64,000 nt of DNA from Streptomyces tibetensis (GTDB lineage Bacteria; Actinomycetota; Actinomycetes; Streptomycetales; Streptomycetaceae). Under the pieces are notes generated by a model that was given only the letters and a program-made list of their open reading frames with translations, was not told the DNA's origin and ran no database searches. This document shows positions 40,680 to 49,442 of this stretch, piece after piece (within the stretch, counting starts at the first letter, position 1; each line of letters starts with the position of its first letter). The stretch lies in assembly GCF_007655005.1 (NCBI RefSeq), contig NZ_SZVW01000020.1:62001-126000 (forward strand). The letters are read 5' to 3'. Position numbers and translations under genes: made by a program.

Positions 40680-41669
40680 TCAGGAGGCTTCCTCGATCTC
40701 GGCCAGGGCCGCGACGAGTTCGGGGGCGACCGTCTCCTGCACCCAGCGCTGCCCCTCCTCGCCGGTTTCGCGGGGAACCGTCTCGGTCAGCATGATCAGG
40801 TACAGGTACGCCCGGTACAGGGCCAGGCGCAGGCGGGCCGGGGTGTCGAAGCGGGCCCGGCCGCCGGCCTCCCGGTAGCCGGCCAGGAAGTCCTCGTCCT
40901 TCCTGATGTCCCCGAGCAGCGCCAGGGAGACGAAGTCGGCCAGGGGGTCGCCCCAGAACATGCGCTCCCCGTCGATGAGGCCGCCGATGCGGGCCCGGCC
41001 GTCCACGCGGTCGACGAGGATGTTGCCCCGCCACAGGTCGAAGTGGACGAGGCAGGGCTGGGTCACCTCGTCGAGGGCGCCGTACGCGGACGCGGCGGTA
41101 CGGGCCACGGCGTCGGCGGGGAGGGGCAGCCGGGCCCCGTAGCGCCGGGCGTCGTCGAGGACGGCGTCGAACATCGCCGTGAACGCCGTCCGCCAGTCGG
41201 GGGCGAGCGGGCCGAGAGCGCCGGAGGGATAGCCGTGACCGGGGCCGGTCACACCGTGCAGACGGGCCACCTGGCGGCCGAGTTCCGTGCGCAGGGCGGT
41301 CCGTTCCGGGTCGGTGAGCGTGCCGTCCCACGGGTCGCCGGGCAGGGCCGTCATGAGCAGGAAGTCGTCACCCGCCGACACCGTCCGCGGCGCGGGGACC
41401 TCGACGCGGGCGGCCGAGCGGTAGAACTCGGCCTCGGAGACGAGCAGCCGCTTCTCGTGCCGCAGGCCGGGGACGGCCGGGGCGGGCGGGATCTTCAGCA
41501 CGTAGCGGCTGCCGTCGGTGAGGCGGAGTTCCTCGACGGTGTTGTAGGTGCCGCCGGTCAGCGGGGTGAGGTGGGCGAGGCGGCCCGGGTCCAGGCCCGC
41601 CGCCTCCAGGATGTGCCGGGCCCGTTCCCAGGAGTCCACCACCGTGTCCCCACCCCTCCCCTGCCGCAT
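40680..41669 (-). CDS. APH/fructosamine-kinase-like phosphotransferase
   Basis: A 329-residue kinase-fold protein of the aminoglycoside phosphotransferase superfamily. Visible are the Lys of YVLKIPPAP, the catalytic loop CLVHFDLWRGNILVD (HxDxxxxN) and the metal Asp in GLIDGERMFWGDP. Members phosphorylate antibiotics, choline, homoserine or sugars, and the substrate is not readable here. ATG 41669 starts three bases after the P450 fusion's stop codon, which suggests coupling; GTG 41642, with a G-rich ribosome site, is an alternative. Resistance is possible but unproven. Confidence 0.87.
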   Translation of the reverse strand: MRQGRGGDTVVDSWERARHILEAAGLDPGRLAHLTPLTGGTYNTVEELRLTDGSRYVLKIPPAPAVPGLRHEKRLLVSEAEFYRSAARVEVPAPRTVSAGDDFLLMTALPGDPWDGTLTDPERTALRTELGRQVARLHGVTGPGHGYPSGALGPLAPDWRTAFTAMFDAVLDDARRYGARLPLPADAVARTAASAYGALDEVTQPCLVHFDLWRGNILVDRVDGRARIGGLIDGERMFWGDPLADFVSLALLGDIRKDEDFLAGYREAGGRARFDTPARLRLALYRAYLYLIMLTETVPRETGEEGQRWVQETVAPELVAALAEIEEAS

Positions 41670-41672
41670 CGG

Positions 41673-44600
41673 TCAGCCGGCCGCGTACACGTCCTCGACG
41701 TAACGCCCGTCCGCGATCAGTCCGTCGAGCCACTGCTCGGCGGCCGTCTCGTCGGCGCCCGGCGTGTGCTTGCGGAACAGGGTACGGAACGCTTCCCGTA
41801 CTCCGGGCGCCATCCGGGAACCGTCACCGCAGACGTACACCCGCGCTCCGGAGTCCAGCAGGCCCCAGACCTCCTCGGCCTCGGCGGCGATCCGGTGCTG
41901 CACGAACCGCACCTCGCCCTCGGGCTTCTCGCTGAAGGCGGGGCGCAGCAAGACGGCGCCGGCGGTCTCGGCGGCGTGCAGTTCCTCGGCGTGCAGGTAG
42001 TCCGCGTCGGGGGCGTCGCAGCCGAAGTAGCAGAGGGCCGGGGCGAGTTCGGTGCCGGTCGTGAGGGCGGCCGTACGGTCGGCGATGGTGCCGCGGAACG
42101 GGGCAAGGCCGGTGCCCGCCGCGACCATGACGATCGGTGCCGAGTCGCCGGTGACGTCGATCCGGAAGGCCTCCCGGCAGGGCTGCACACGGGCGTACAC
42201 CGTGTCGCCGGGTTCGACCGTGGCGAGGTGGCCGGAGCCGGTACCCCGGTAGACGCCCTTGCCGGAGCGGGCGGGCGCCTCCAGCAGCGAGACCATCAGG
42301 TCCACGTGGCCGGCCTCGACGGCCGGCGAGGACGAGATGGAGTAGTGGCGCGGGCGCAGCGGGGTGAGGAGGTCGAGGAGCTGCGGCCAGTCCAGGGCGC
42401 CGCGCAGGGCCGGGTGGTCCTCCAGGATCTCCACGAGGGTGCGGGGGTCGTCGGTGAGGGCCGCCAGGGCCATGCGCTCCGGCGGGCACGGGTTGGCGGC
42501 GGCGAGCGCGGCCAGCTGCCCGGCGCTCGGGCGCTCCTGCAGCTCCACGTGGTGGGTGAGGAGCTGCCGTACCGTCACGGGGCGGTCCACGGCGATGCCG
42601 TCGCGGCGCGGGCGGGTGGCGTGGATGTCCAGGACGGTGTCGAGGTCGGCGCCGAGCGCGGCGGCGGCGCGGGTGACGAGGCCGGGGGCGTTGGCGGGCA
42701 GCACGGTCAGGTGGTCGGCCGTGCGGTAGGTGACGCCGTCCGGCAGGGCGACGCGGAGGAACCGCTTGCGCCGGGCGTAGCCGGGGGCGGTGAGGTCGCG
42801 CGCCTCGGTGACGCGCATGGGGACGAGGCCGTGCCGTTCGGCGAGGGCGTCCAGGGGTCCGCCGGTCAGGGTGCGGACCTCGTAGGCGCTGCGGGGCTCG
42901 GGGTCCGGGGTCGTGGCGTCCGGGTCGCCGTAGCGCTCCAGCAGGGCCGTGCGCAGGGACGCGGTGAAGGCGCGGACGGTGCCGGTGAGGTCGCCGGAGG
43001 CGTCGGCGGCGGCGCGCTCCACCAGCCGGGCGGCGCCGGACTCGGCGAGCCGCTCGTCGATGCGGGTGGGGACGTGCTGGTAGGTGGCGGCCCAGTTGCG
43101 GTCGCCGACGCCGAGGACGGCGTAGGTCACGCCCGACAGGTCGCGGGTCTCCTCCAGCCGGGCGGCGAAGGCGGTGGCGTCGTCGGTGGGGCGGCCGTTG
43201 TAGGAGGCGGCGGTGATGACGACGGGCCGGTCGGCGGGCAGGCCTCCCGCGTAGGCGTCCAGGGGCGCCACCTCGGTCTCGCAGCCGATGGCGGCGGCCT
43301 CGTCAGCGAGCTGGGCCGCGAAGTCACGGCAGGTGCCGTAGTTGCTGCCGTGCAGGAAGAGGGCGGCGGTGCCGGGGCGGACGCGGGCGGGCAGGTCCCG
43401 CGGCTCGGCCGAGGCGGTGTCCCGGGCCGGGGCGGCTCCGGGCAGCGGGCTGTGGACGCGGTCGGCGCGGGTGCGTGGCGTCAGGGCGAGGGTGAAGCCC
43501 TCGGGCTTGAGGGTGAGGGTCTCCTTGACGTCGAGCCGGTAGTCGGCGTGGTCGCTCAGCCGGTAGCGGTGGACGAGCATGGCCAGCAGCATGGTCGCCT
43601 CGTGCAGCGCGAACTGCCGCCCGATGCAGGCGCGCTCGCCGGTGCCGAACGGCTTGAAGGCGTGCACCGGCCGGTCGGCCTCCGCCTCGGCCGTGAAGCG
43701 GGAGGGGTCGAACAGCTCGGGGTTGTCGCCCCACACGGGCTGCCGGTGCAGCATCGGCGCGAGGACCAGGACGCCCTGCCCGGCACGCAGCGGGATGCGG
43801 CCGCCGAGCAGGGTGTCCTCGCGGGCCTCCCGGGAGAACACGGCGGCGGTGGGCCACAGCCGGAGCGCCTCGTTGAGGACCTGGCGGGTGTAGGTCAGCC
43901 GGCCGACCTCGTCGAACGTCGGCTCGACGTCGGCCCGGTCGCCCCACAGCGCGTCGACCTCGCGCTGCACCAGCTGGAGTGCCGCGGGGTGCTTGGCCAG
44001 GTAGTACAGCGCGAAGGACATCGCGCCGGAGGTGGTCTCGTGGCCGGCGATCAGGAACGTGATGACCTGGTTGCGGATGTTGGCGGTGTCGAGCGTGGTG
44101 CCGTCGGCCGGGTGCCGGGCGGTGAGCATCAGGCCGAGGAGGTCGTCGGAGTCGCTCTGGTCGGTGCCGGTGCGCGCGGCGATGACCTCGTCGACGACCC
44201 GGGCGAGGTAGGCGGAGTCCTCCCGGAAGGCCGCGTCCTGCTCCGCGTAGTCCTGGCCGGGGACGCGTGCCAGGCGCGTCATGCTCCACTCCAGGCAGCG
44301 GACCATCGACTGGACGAAGGGGTGCGGCTCGGCCCGTTCGAAGGAACCGAAGTCGTAGCCGAAGCCGGCGAGTCCGATGGTGTCGAGCGTCATGCGGGTC
44401 ATGTCGTCGGGCACGTTCACCGGCTGCCCGGCGCGGGCGTCGCGGTCCCAGGACGCGATGAGCCGGCGGGCCACCTCCAGCATCACGGGGTGGTAGGTGC
44501 GCATCGAGCCGAGCGCGAAGGCGGGCATGAGGATGTCGTGCGCCTTGGCCCAGTTGGGCTCGTCGTTGTACGCGGTGAACAGGCCGTCGGCGGCGAACTC

Positions 44601-44855
44601 GCGGACGTTGCCCAGGCCGGGCCCGATGTGCTTGGCGAACCGCTGCTCGTCGGCGAGTTCGGCCACGAGGTCCAGGTCGCTCACGAACAGGGTGTCCCGC
44701 CCGTACAGCCGCCGCACGAGCACGGGCCCGTGCTCGCGCATCAGGTCCATGACCTGCTGGATGGGCGCACCGCCGGGTCCGGTGGCGGAGATGTCGGCGA
44801 CGGGGACGCCGGGGAGGTCGTCGGCGGTCAGGGGAGTCTGTCCGGTGGGGGGCAT
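41673..44855 (-). CDS. Self-sufficient cytochrome P450:NADPH-P450 reductase fusion (CYP102 family)
   Basis: A 1060-residue P450-BM3-type protein in which haem and diflavin reductase domains form one chain. The haem domain (1-460) has AGHETTSGAM, ExxR (NEALRLW) and FGTGERACIGRQ (Cys410). The FMN domain begins near 500 (LFLHGSNYGTCRDFAAQL). The FAD/NADPH domain includes RHYSISSSP near 835 and VMVAAGTGLAPFRGT further on, and the usual aromatic end (YVEDVYA). CYP102 enzymes hydroxylate or epoxidise medium- and long-chain fatty acids near the methyl end. It is complete compared with BM3 (1049 residues). It is divergent from a PAS-LuxR regulator. Confidence 0.96.
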   Translation of the reverse strand: MPPTGQTPLTADDLPGVPVADISATGPGGAPIQQVMDLMREHGPVLVRRLYGRDTLFVSDLDLVAELADEQRFAKHIGPGLGNVREFAADGLFTAYNDEPNWAKAHDILMPAFALGSMRTYHPVMLEVARRLIASWDRDARAGQPVNVPDDMTRMTLDTIGLAGFGYDFGSFERAEPHPFVQSMVRCLEWSMTRLARVPGQDYAEQDAAFREDSAYLARVVDEVIAARTGTDQSDSDDLLGLMLTARHPADGTTLDTANIRNQVITFLIAGHETTSGAMSFALYYLAKHPAALQLVQREVDALWGDRADVEPTFDEVGRLTYTRQVLNEALRLWPTAAVFSREAREDTLLGGRIPLRAGQGVLVLAPMLHRQPVWGDNPELFDPSRFTAEAEADRPVHAFKPFGTGERACIGRQFALHEATMLLAMLVHRYRLSDHADYRLDVKETLTLKPEGFTLALTPRTRADRVHSPLPGAAPARDTASAEPRDLPARVRPGTAALFLHGSNYGTCRDFAAQLADEAAAIGCETEVAPLDAYAGGLPADRPVVITAASYNGRPTDDATAFAARLEETRDLSGVTYAVLGVGDRNWAATYQHVPTRIDERLAESGAARLVERAAADASGDLTGTVRAFTASLRTALLERYGDPDATTPDPEPRSAYEVRTLTGGPLDALAERHGLVPMRVTEARDLTAPGYARRKRFLRVALPDGVTYRTADHLTVLPANAPGLVTRAAAALGADLDTVLDIHATRPRRDGIAVDRPVTVRQLLTHHVELQERPSAGQLAALAAANPCPPERMALAALTDDPRTLVEILEDHPALRGALDWPQLLDLLTPLRPRHYSISSSPAVEAGHVDLMVSLLEAPARSGKGVYRGTGSGHLATVEPGDTVYARVQPCREAFRIDVTGDSAPIVMVAAGTGLAPFRGTIADRTAALTTGTELAPALCYFGCDAPDADYLHAEELHAAETAGAVLLRPAFSEKPEGEVRFVQHRIAAEAEEVWGLLDSGARVYVCGDGSRMAPGVREAFRTLFRKHTPGADETAAEQWLDGLIADGRYVEDVYAAG

Positions 44856-44935
44856 GACGCGGCAACTGCCTTTCGCGGTAAGGAAGTACTGCGATCCAGC
44901 GTGATCCACCGGGCCCGGGAACCGGCACCTGGGCC

Positions 44936-44951
44936 CTACATGATTTTGTAG
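44936..44951. promoter_or_regulatory. Inverted repeat in the CYP102 / LuxR divergent promoter
   Basis: CTACA and TGTAG arms separated by six AT-rich bases, 81-96 bases upstream of the P450 start. Candidate binding site for the neighbouring regulator. Confidence 0.5.
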
Positions 44952-45007
44952 TGCGAGCAGATGCGCCGCTCTTGCGCGGGAGCGGCCCGGCGTGGCAGGA
45001 GACGTGT

Positions 45008-45655
45008 GTGGACGTGGCCCGGCACGAGGCCGTGACGTGGCGCAACCGCGCGCTGCTGCTGTTCGACCGGGTCGCGGTGCCGGTCGCGGTGTGTGACGTG
45101 TACGGGGCGGTGCTGCTGGCCAATCCGGCGATGGCGGCGGAGTGCGGCAGGACACCGGGGCAGCTGCGCGGACGCGACGTGCTGGACCTGTTCAGCCCAC
45201 GGGAGGCGACGCAGGTGGAGCGCATCGCCGAGGCCCTGCGCCTGCGGCACCGCTCGCGCTACCAGGTGTCGGTGCGCTGGCGTGCCCCGGGCGGCGCGGA
45301 GCGCACCGGCGAACTGACGGCGGATCCGGTCAGCGACACGGCGGAGGACACCCCGGCCCTGCTGGTGATGCTCCGGGTGGACCCCGAACGCGCCCCCTCC
45401 CCCGCCGCCCCCGCGGAACAGGCCCGGGTCACCCCGACGGAGGCCCGCATCCTTGCCCTCCTGGCCGCCGGCGCCACCACGGCCCGGGCATCCCGGGAGA
45501 CCGGCCTCAGCACCGACGGCGTGACCTACCACCTGCGCCGCCTGTCGTCCCGCTGGGGAGCGTCCAACCGCACGGAACTGGTGGCACGGGCCTATGCGCT
45601 GGGGGTGCTGACCCCCGGGGTGTGGCCGCCGGAGGTCCCGGTCGCCGAGGCCTGA
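45008..45655 (+). CDS. PAS-domain LuxR-type transcriptional regulator
   Basis: A 215-residue regulator. A PAS sensor (about 15-110; FDRVAVPVAVCDVYGAVLLANPAM) precedes a LuxR/GerE helix-turn-helix (ARVTPTEARILALLAAGATTARASRE, then LSTDGVTYHLRRLSSRWGASNRTELVARA). The GTG at 45008 has AGGAGA five bases upstream and starts VDVARHEA; GTG 44951 would add 19 residues. It is divergent from the CYP102 fusion, which it probably controls in response to a ligand of the PAS domain such as a fatty acid (inference). Confidence 0.9.
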   Translation: MDVARHEAVTWRNRALLLFDRVAVPVAVCDVYGAVLLANPAMAAECGRTPGQLRGRDVLDLFSPREATQVERIAEALRLRHRSRYQVSVRWRAPGGAERTGELTADPVSDTAEDTPALLVMLRVDPERAPSPAAPAEQARVTPTEARILALLAAGATTARASRETGLSTDGVTYHLRRLSSRWGASNRTELVARAYALGVLTPGVWPPEVPVAEA

Positions 45656-45707
45656 CGGAAATCCGGTCGCCCCTCGCGTCGCGACTGTCTAGTCTTACCT
45701 CGCCCCA

Positions 45708-45728
45708 AAACCTAGGGCCCCTAGGTTT
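45708..45728. promoter_or_regulatory. 21-bp perfect palindrome before the FBP gene
   Basis: Arms AAACCTAGGG and CCCTAGGTTT around one central C. It ends 25 bases before the ATG, overlapping the expected promoter or leader, so it probably is an operator. Confidence 0.7.
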
Positions 45729-45753
45729 GCGAAGACAACTCCCAGGAGCTCCC

Positions 45754-46248
45754 ATGCAGCCACTCACCGAGCAGGACATCCGCGCCTCCTTCGTCAACTG
45801 CTCGAAGGGCGAGGCCAAGCGGCTCGCCGTGCCCAGGGACCTCGACGGGCGGCCCTGGGACGATCTCGACTTCCTCGGGTGGCGGGACCCGGGGGCGCCG
45901 GACCGGAGCTATCTGGTGGCCGAGCGGGACGGGCGGCTCGTGGGGCTTTCGATGCGGTTCCAGGCAGCGCAGCGCGGGTTCCTGCACCGCAGCATGTGTT
46001 CGCTGTGCCTGACCACGCACCCGCGGGGCGGGGTCTCGCTGATGACCGCGCGCAAGGCAGGCCCGGCCGGGCGCGAGGGCAACTCCGTCGGCGCGTACAT
46101 GTGCACCGACCTCGCCTGCTCCCTGTACGTGCGCGGAAAGAAGGCGCCGGAGGCGGGGTCCCGGTTCGAGGAGAGCCTCACCCTGGAGGAGCAGATCGCC
46201 CGGACCAATGGCCGGCTGGCCGCCTTCCTCGACAAGGTGTACGCCTGA
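45754..46248 (+). CDS. FBP-type (fusidic-acid-resistance, EF-G-binding) zinc-finger protein
   Basis: A 164-residue protein with the FBP C-terminal treble-clef zinc-finger. Its four cysteines are in MCSLCLTTHP and YMCTDLACSLYV. The N-terminal TEQDIRASFVNCSKGEAKRLAVP and the C-terminal helices are also standard. Relatives (FusB/FBP) bind elongation factor G and help it leave the stalled ribosome, which gives fusidic-acid tolerance. Many actinobacteria carry similar proteins of unproven role. CAGGAG precedes ATG 45754. The large palindrome just upstream points to tight regulation. Confidence 0.9.
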   Translation: MQPLTEQDIRASFVNCSKGEAKRLAVPRDLDGRPWDDLDFLGWRDPGAPDRSYLVAERDGRLVGLSMRFQAAQRGFLHRSMCSLCLTTHPRGGVSLMTARKAGPAGREGNSVGAYMCTDLACSLYVRGKKAPEAGSRFEESLTLEEQIARTNGRLAAFLDKVYA

Positions 46249-46358
46249 ACCTCTGGTCGCCAGCGGTTTGCCCCGGCATTAACGTCCTTCATGAGCGTCC
46301 TTCATGGATGTGTTCGACGGATGCGTTCGATGCGCCGGGGAAGGGGAACAGCCCGAGG

Positions 46359-47612
46359 ATGCGAGAGGTACGTGAGTGGACGGCGCACGCCGAGCGGATC
46401 CTGAGGAAGCGTCGTGATCCGGTGGTCGTCCAGACGCTGCGGTCCGCGACGGCGGCGACGATCGCGTACGTCATCGCGCTGCGGCTGAGCCCCGAGCCGG
46501 CCCCTCTCACCGCTCCCCTGACGGCACTGCTGGTCGTCCAGGTGACGCTGTACGCCACGATCACCAACGGCTTCCGGCGGGTGAACGCCGTGGTGACGGG
46601 CGTGCTCGTCGCCATCGCGTTCAGCCTGCTGGTGGGCCTGACCTGGTGGAGCCTGGCCATGCTCCTGCTGGCCTCACTGGTGGTGGGGCGGCTGGTCCGG
46701 GTGGAGGAGTACGTACCGGAGGTCGCGATCAGCGCGATGCTCGTCCTCGGCGTGACCAGCGTCGGGGACTACGCCTGGGCCCGGGTGGTGGAGACGCTGA
46801 TCGGCGCGTCCGTCGGGCTCGCCTGCAATCTGCTGCTGTCTCCGCCGGTGTGGGTGGAGGAGGCGGGCGAGTCGATCGACGGTCTGGCGCGCCGGCTGCG
46901 GCAGCTGATGCTGCGGATGGGCGAGGAGGCCGCGGGCGGCACACCCGTGGACCGCGCGGAGCGGCAGCTGCACGAGGCGCGCCGCCTGGACCACGACATC
47001 GTCGAGGTGGACGCGGCGCTGAGGCAGGCCGAGGACAGTCTCCGGCTCAACCCGCGCGTGCAGGACAGCGTGCTGCACCGGGTCGTGATGCGCACCGGCC
47101 TGGACACACTGGAGATCTGCACGGTCGTCCTGCGGGTGCTGGCCCGCTCCCTCACCGACCTCGCCAAGGAGCGCGAGCCCGAGCCGCTGTTCGAGTCGGA
47201 GACGGGCGCCGCCCTGGCGCAGCTGCTGTCCGAGATCGCCGACGCCGTGGTGAGCTTCGCGGTGCTGGTCACCACGCACCTGAGCGCGAGCGCCGAGTCG
47301 GCGGAGGAACGGCTCGCCACGGAGCTGCGCACCGCCGCGGGCACCCGCGACAAGCTGGCCCTGCTGCTGCGCGAGGAGGCCGAGCGCGCCCCGGGGCACT
47401 GGCAGCTTCCGGGAGCGGTCCTGACGGAGGTCAACCGCATCCTCGACGAGCTCGACACCGAGCACCGCACCCGCCGCCTGTTCGAGGAACTGGACCGCGT
47501 GTCGCGCGAGCAGCGGGCCCGGATGCCCCGTCTGACGCGGCTGCGGGAGCGGCTGGGCGTCACGGAGCAGATGTGGCGGAACCGCGCGGGGTTCGATGGG
47601 CGTTCTCGCTGA
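46359..47612 (+). CDS. FUSC/aromatic-acid-exporter family membrane protein
   Basis: A 417-residue protein with about six helices between residues 22 and 155 (TLRSATAATIAYVIALRL, LTALLVVQVTLYATITNG, LVGLTWWSLAMLLLASLVVG and others). A long cytosolic helical domain follows with LRLNPRVQDSVLHRVVMRTGLDTLE. It has the same domain order as the protein at 37108 but is not a close copy. ATG 46359 is the first start after the AAGGGGA ribosome site; an in-frame ATG at 46308 would add 17 residues. Exporter of aromatic or organic acids by family. Confidence 0.88.
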   Translation: MREVREWTAHAERILRKRRDPVVVQTLRSATAATIAYVIALRLSPEPAPLTAPLTALLVVQVTLYATITNGFRRVNAVVTGVLVAIAFSLLVGLTWWSLAMLLLASLVVGRLVRVEEYVPEVAISAMLVLGVTSVGDYAWARVVETLIGASVGLACNLLLSPPVWVEEAGESIDGLARRLRQLMLRMGEEAAGGTPVDRAERQLHEARRLDHDIVEVDAALRQAEDSLRLNPRVQDSVLHRVVMRTGLDTLEICTVVLRVLARSLTDLAKEREPEPLFESETGAALAQLLSEIADAVVSFAVLVTTHLSASAESAEERLATELRTAAGTRDKLALLLREEAERAPGHWQLPGAVLTEVNRILDELDTEHRTRRLFEELDRVSREQRARMPRLTRLRERLGVTEQMWRNRAGFDGRSR

Positions 47613-47657
47613 GGGGAACGCCGGCAGGGGGCCGGCACCGGAGGCGAGGAGCGGGCC

Positions 47658-48107
47658 ATGGCCGACACGACCGTGCGGATCGACGGGAACACACTGCGGC
47701 TGCCGGGCGGGGTCGCCGTGCGGTTCATCCGCGCCCTGCGCCTGCCGGAGACGGGTACGCATCCGCTGCCGCCGGGCCTCGGCGAGTTCCCGGTGCGGCG
47801 CATCGCGGATTACGCGGACAGGGTCCCCGAGGAGTGGCGGGCACGCGGCGGTGTGATGCTGCCGGTGTATCTGCGCGAGGCGATGTGGCTGAGCTTCGCG
47901 GGCACCTCGGAGCCGGCCGCGCTGCAGGTCGGTGTCGGCAAGGTGTGCGCGGTCTCGGGCCAGCGGCAACGGATCCCCCGGGCCGTGGGTCGCGCGGCAT
48001 GCAGCACCCGGCAAGCCCACCAGGCGCGGGGCGAGCCCTTCGGCAACGCGCGAGCCCCACGGCCAGCCACCTGGGACCGGAACGGTCATGCGCCGCACAC
48101 CTGCTGA
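47658..48107 (+). pseudogene. Truncated conserved hypothetical gene
   Basis: The first ~103 codons read like a normal Streptomyces protein (VRIDGNTLRLPGGVAVRFIRALRLPE, then VMLPVYLREAMWLSFAGTSEPAALQVGVGKVCAVSG). Beyond SGQ the translation turns into an Arg/Ala/His-rich string with no plausible structure and ends at 48107. Relatives, as I recall them, continue with a globular C-terminal half. The natural 3' half thus seems lost at about 47966. It was probably an unnamed soluble protein; no function is known. Confidence 0.65.
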
Positions 48108-48468
48108 CGTTTCTGCCCACCCACCTCGGCCGTCCAGGTGGGCAAGGGCCCCGGCTGCCTCACCGACGCCACGGCCCTGGCCGGGAGCGCACTTGCGGGC
48201 GTCGGCAACCACCTCGCCGACCACCAACTGGGTCACGCCCCTCGCATTGAGCACTCGCGAGCACGTGCCGGTCGGCGTGGCCTGATCGAGGAAGGTGACG
48301 GCGTGGCTGGGGGTGTCGGCGATGAACACGCCGGGCGGCGCCCCACCGCGAGGTGAACGCCGGTGACGAAACTGAGCCCAGTTCCCGCAAGAAGCGTGAA
48401 GAAACCAGGCAGATCGGCCGTGTGTTCTTCGAATCGCCGGGCACAAGGAGCGGCGGAGGTTGATAACT
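47966..48468. other. Degraded spacer
   Basis: About 500 bases after the truncation point without a convincing intact gene. On the minus strand, 48180-48330 translates to SHAVTFLDQATPTGTCSRVL and VTQLVVGEVVADARKCAPG, faintly like an anti-sigma ATPase (RsbW-type) N-terminus, but no ATP-binding motifs follow. I treat it as decayed sequence. Confidence 0.4.
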
Positions 48469-48639
48469 ATGGTTCCCCTGCTTCTCGTCCTGCTTCTGGC
48501 CCTGATCCTCTTCGGTGCGGGATTCGCGCTGAAGGCACTGTGGTGGATCGCCGTCATCGTGCTGGTCGTCTGGCTGCTGGGCTTTGTACTGCGCAGCGCG
48601 GACACAGGCGGACGCAAGGGCCGCTGGTACCGCTGGTAA
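48469..48639 (+). CDS. 56-residue hydrophobic membrane microprotein
   Basis: A very small gene with GGAGG ten bases before ATG 48469. Its product is mostly one long or two short hydrophobic segments (MVPLLLVLLLALILFGAG, then LWWIAVIVLVVWLLGF) with a basic tail ending GRKGRWYRW. Similar hydrophobic peptides ending in RWYRW are familiar in Streptomyces and are often simply called hydrophobic proteins. A strong hairpin terminator directly follows, which supports a real transcription unit. A role in membrane stress is a guess. Confidence 0.8.
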   Translation: MVPLLLVLLLALILFGAGFALKALWWIAVIVLVVWLLGFVLRSADTGGRKGRWYRW

Positions 48640-48657
48640 CACACCACACAGCAACCT

Positions 48658-48693
48658 GCCTGTGGGTCCCGGGAACACCCGGGACCCACAGGC
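48658..48693 (+). terminator. Strong terminator after the microprotein gene
   Basis: Perfect 16-bp stem GCCTGTGGGTCCCGGG / CCCGGGACCCACAGGC with the loop AACA. Confidence 0.88.
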
Positions 48694-49010
48694 ATGACCG
48701 GCCTCATGACATCCCCCGGGCAAACGGCGTACCCCACACCGCCGGCTTCACCCCTCAAAGCGGGAGCGCGCAGCCACCCGGGGCCGCCGCCCTGATTCTC
48801 AGACGGGCTCTCCATGCCAGAACCCCGAAAACTCCGCAACCAGCCTGCTGTTACTCACTTTCGGGTGACGGCCCGCTCCAGTGCGGGTGGCGAGCTGTGG
48901 CGGGCAGACGCCCACCGGGTACGAGAAGCTGCCAACGCGAATGCCTGGATGACTGCACCGGACAGGCGAGCAGATCATTCGGGCGGTGCCGTGCCGTGCA
49001 CTTGAAGTCC
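48694..49010. other. Gene-free spacer
   Basis: About 317 bases between the terminator and the VOC gene; I see no coding frame, repeat or clear operator. Confidence 0.5.
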
Positions 49011-49442
49011 ATGACCGACGACACACGCCGCATCCAGCTGGTGCAGACCGTGCTCGACAGCACCGACGCCCGCAAACTCGCCGAGTTCTACCGGTCCCTG
49101 CTGGGACTCGACTACGCGGAGGAGGACGAGCCGCCCCCGGCCGGTCAGCCAGACGAGCACGGCAGGAACTGGCTCGTACTGCGCACCCCCGACGGCGCAC
49201 CGCAGCTCGCCTTCCAGCAGGTGGAGCGCCGGCGCGAACCGGACTGGCCCGACGGCCCGGTACCCCAGCAGATGCACCTCGACCTGAGCGTCGCCTCACT
49301 GGAGGTACTGCACAACCAGCACGAGCGCGTCCTCACCCTCGGCGGCAGCCGGCCGGATCCCGATGACGACGAACGCTTCCGCGTCTACCGGGAGCCCGAG
49401 GGCCACCCGTTCTACATCTTCGTCGCAGAGCGCGACAAATAG
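49011..49442 (+). CDS. VOC family (glyoxalase-like) protein
   Basis: A 143-residue protein with the paired VOC modules. QLVQTVLDSTDARKLAEFYRSLLGLDYAE opens the first and QMHLDLSVASLEVLHNQHERVLTLGG the second, ending RVYREPEGHPFYIFVAE. The His of MHLDL and the Glu of EPEGHPF are in the places of VOC metal ligands. No reaction can be assigned. It starts at ATG 49011 and is not in an operon with either neighbour. Confidence 0.87.
   Translation: MTDDTRRIQLVQTVLDSTDARKLAEFYRSLLGLDYAEEDEPPPAGQPDEHGRNWLVLRTPDGAPQLAFQQVERRREPDWPDGPVPQQMHLDLSVASLEVLHNQHERVLTLGGSRPDPDDDERFRVYREPEGHPFYIFVAERDK

Noticed and set aside
41043..44951. Plus-strand open frame of 1302 codons
   Set aside because: Antisense shadow of the CYP102 fusion and the phosphotransferase; low-complexity Gly/Val/Arg sequence with no family resemblance.
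48180..48330. Possible anti-sigma ATPase N-terminus on the minus strand
   Set aside because: Only a weak resemblance; no HATPase N-box or G-boxes follow and flanking frames are not coding-like.
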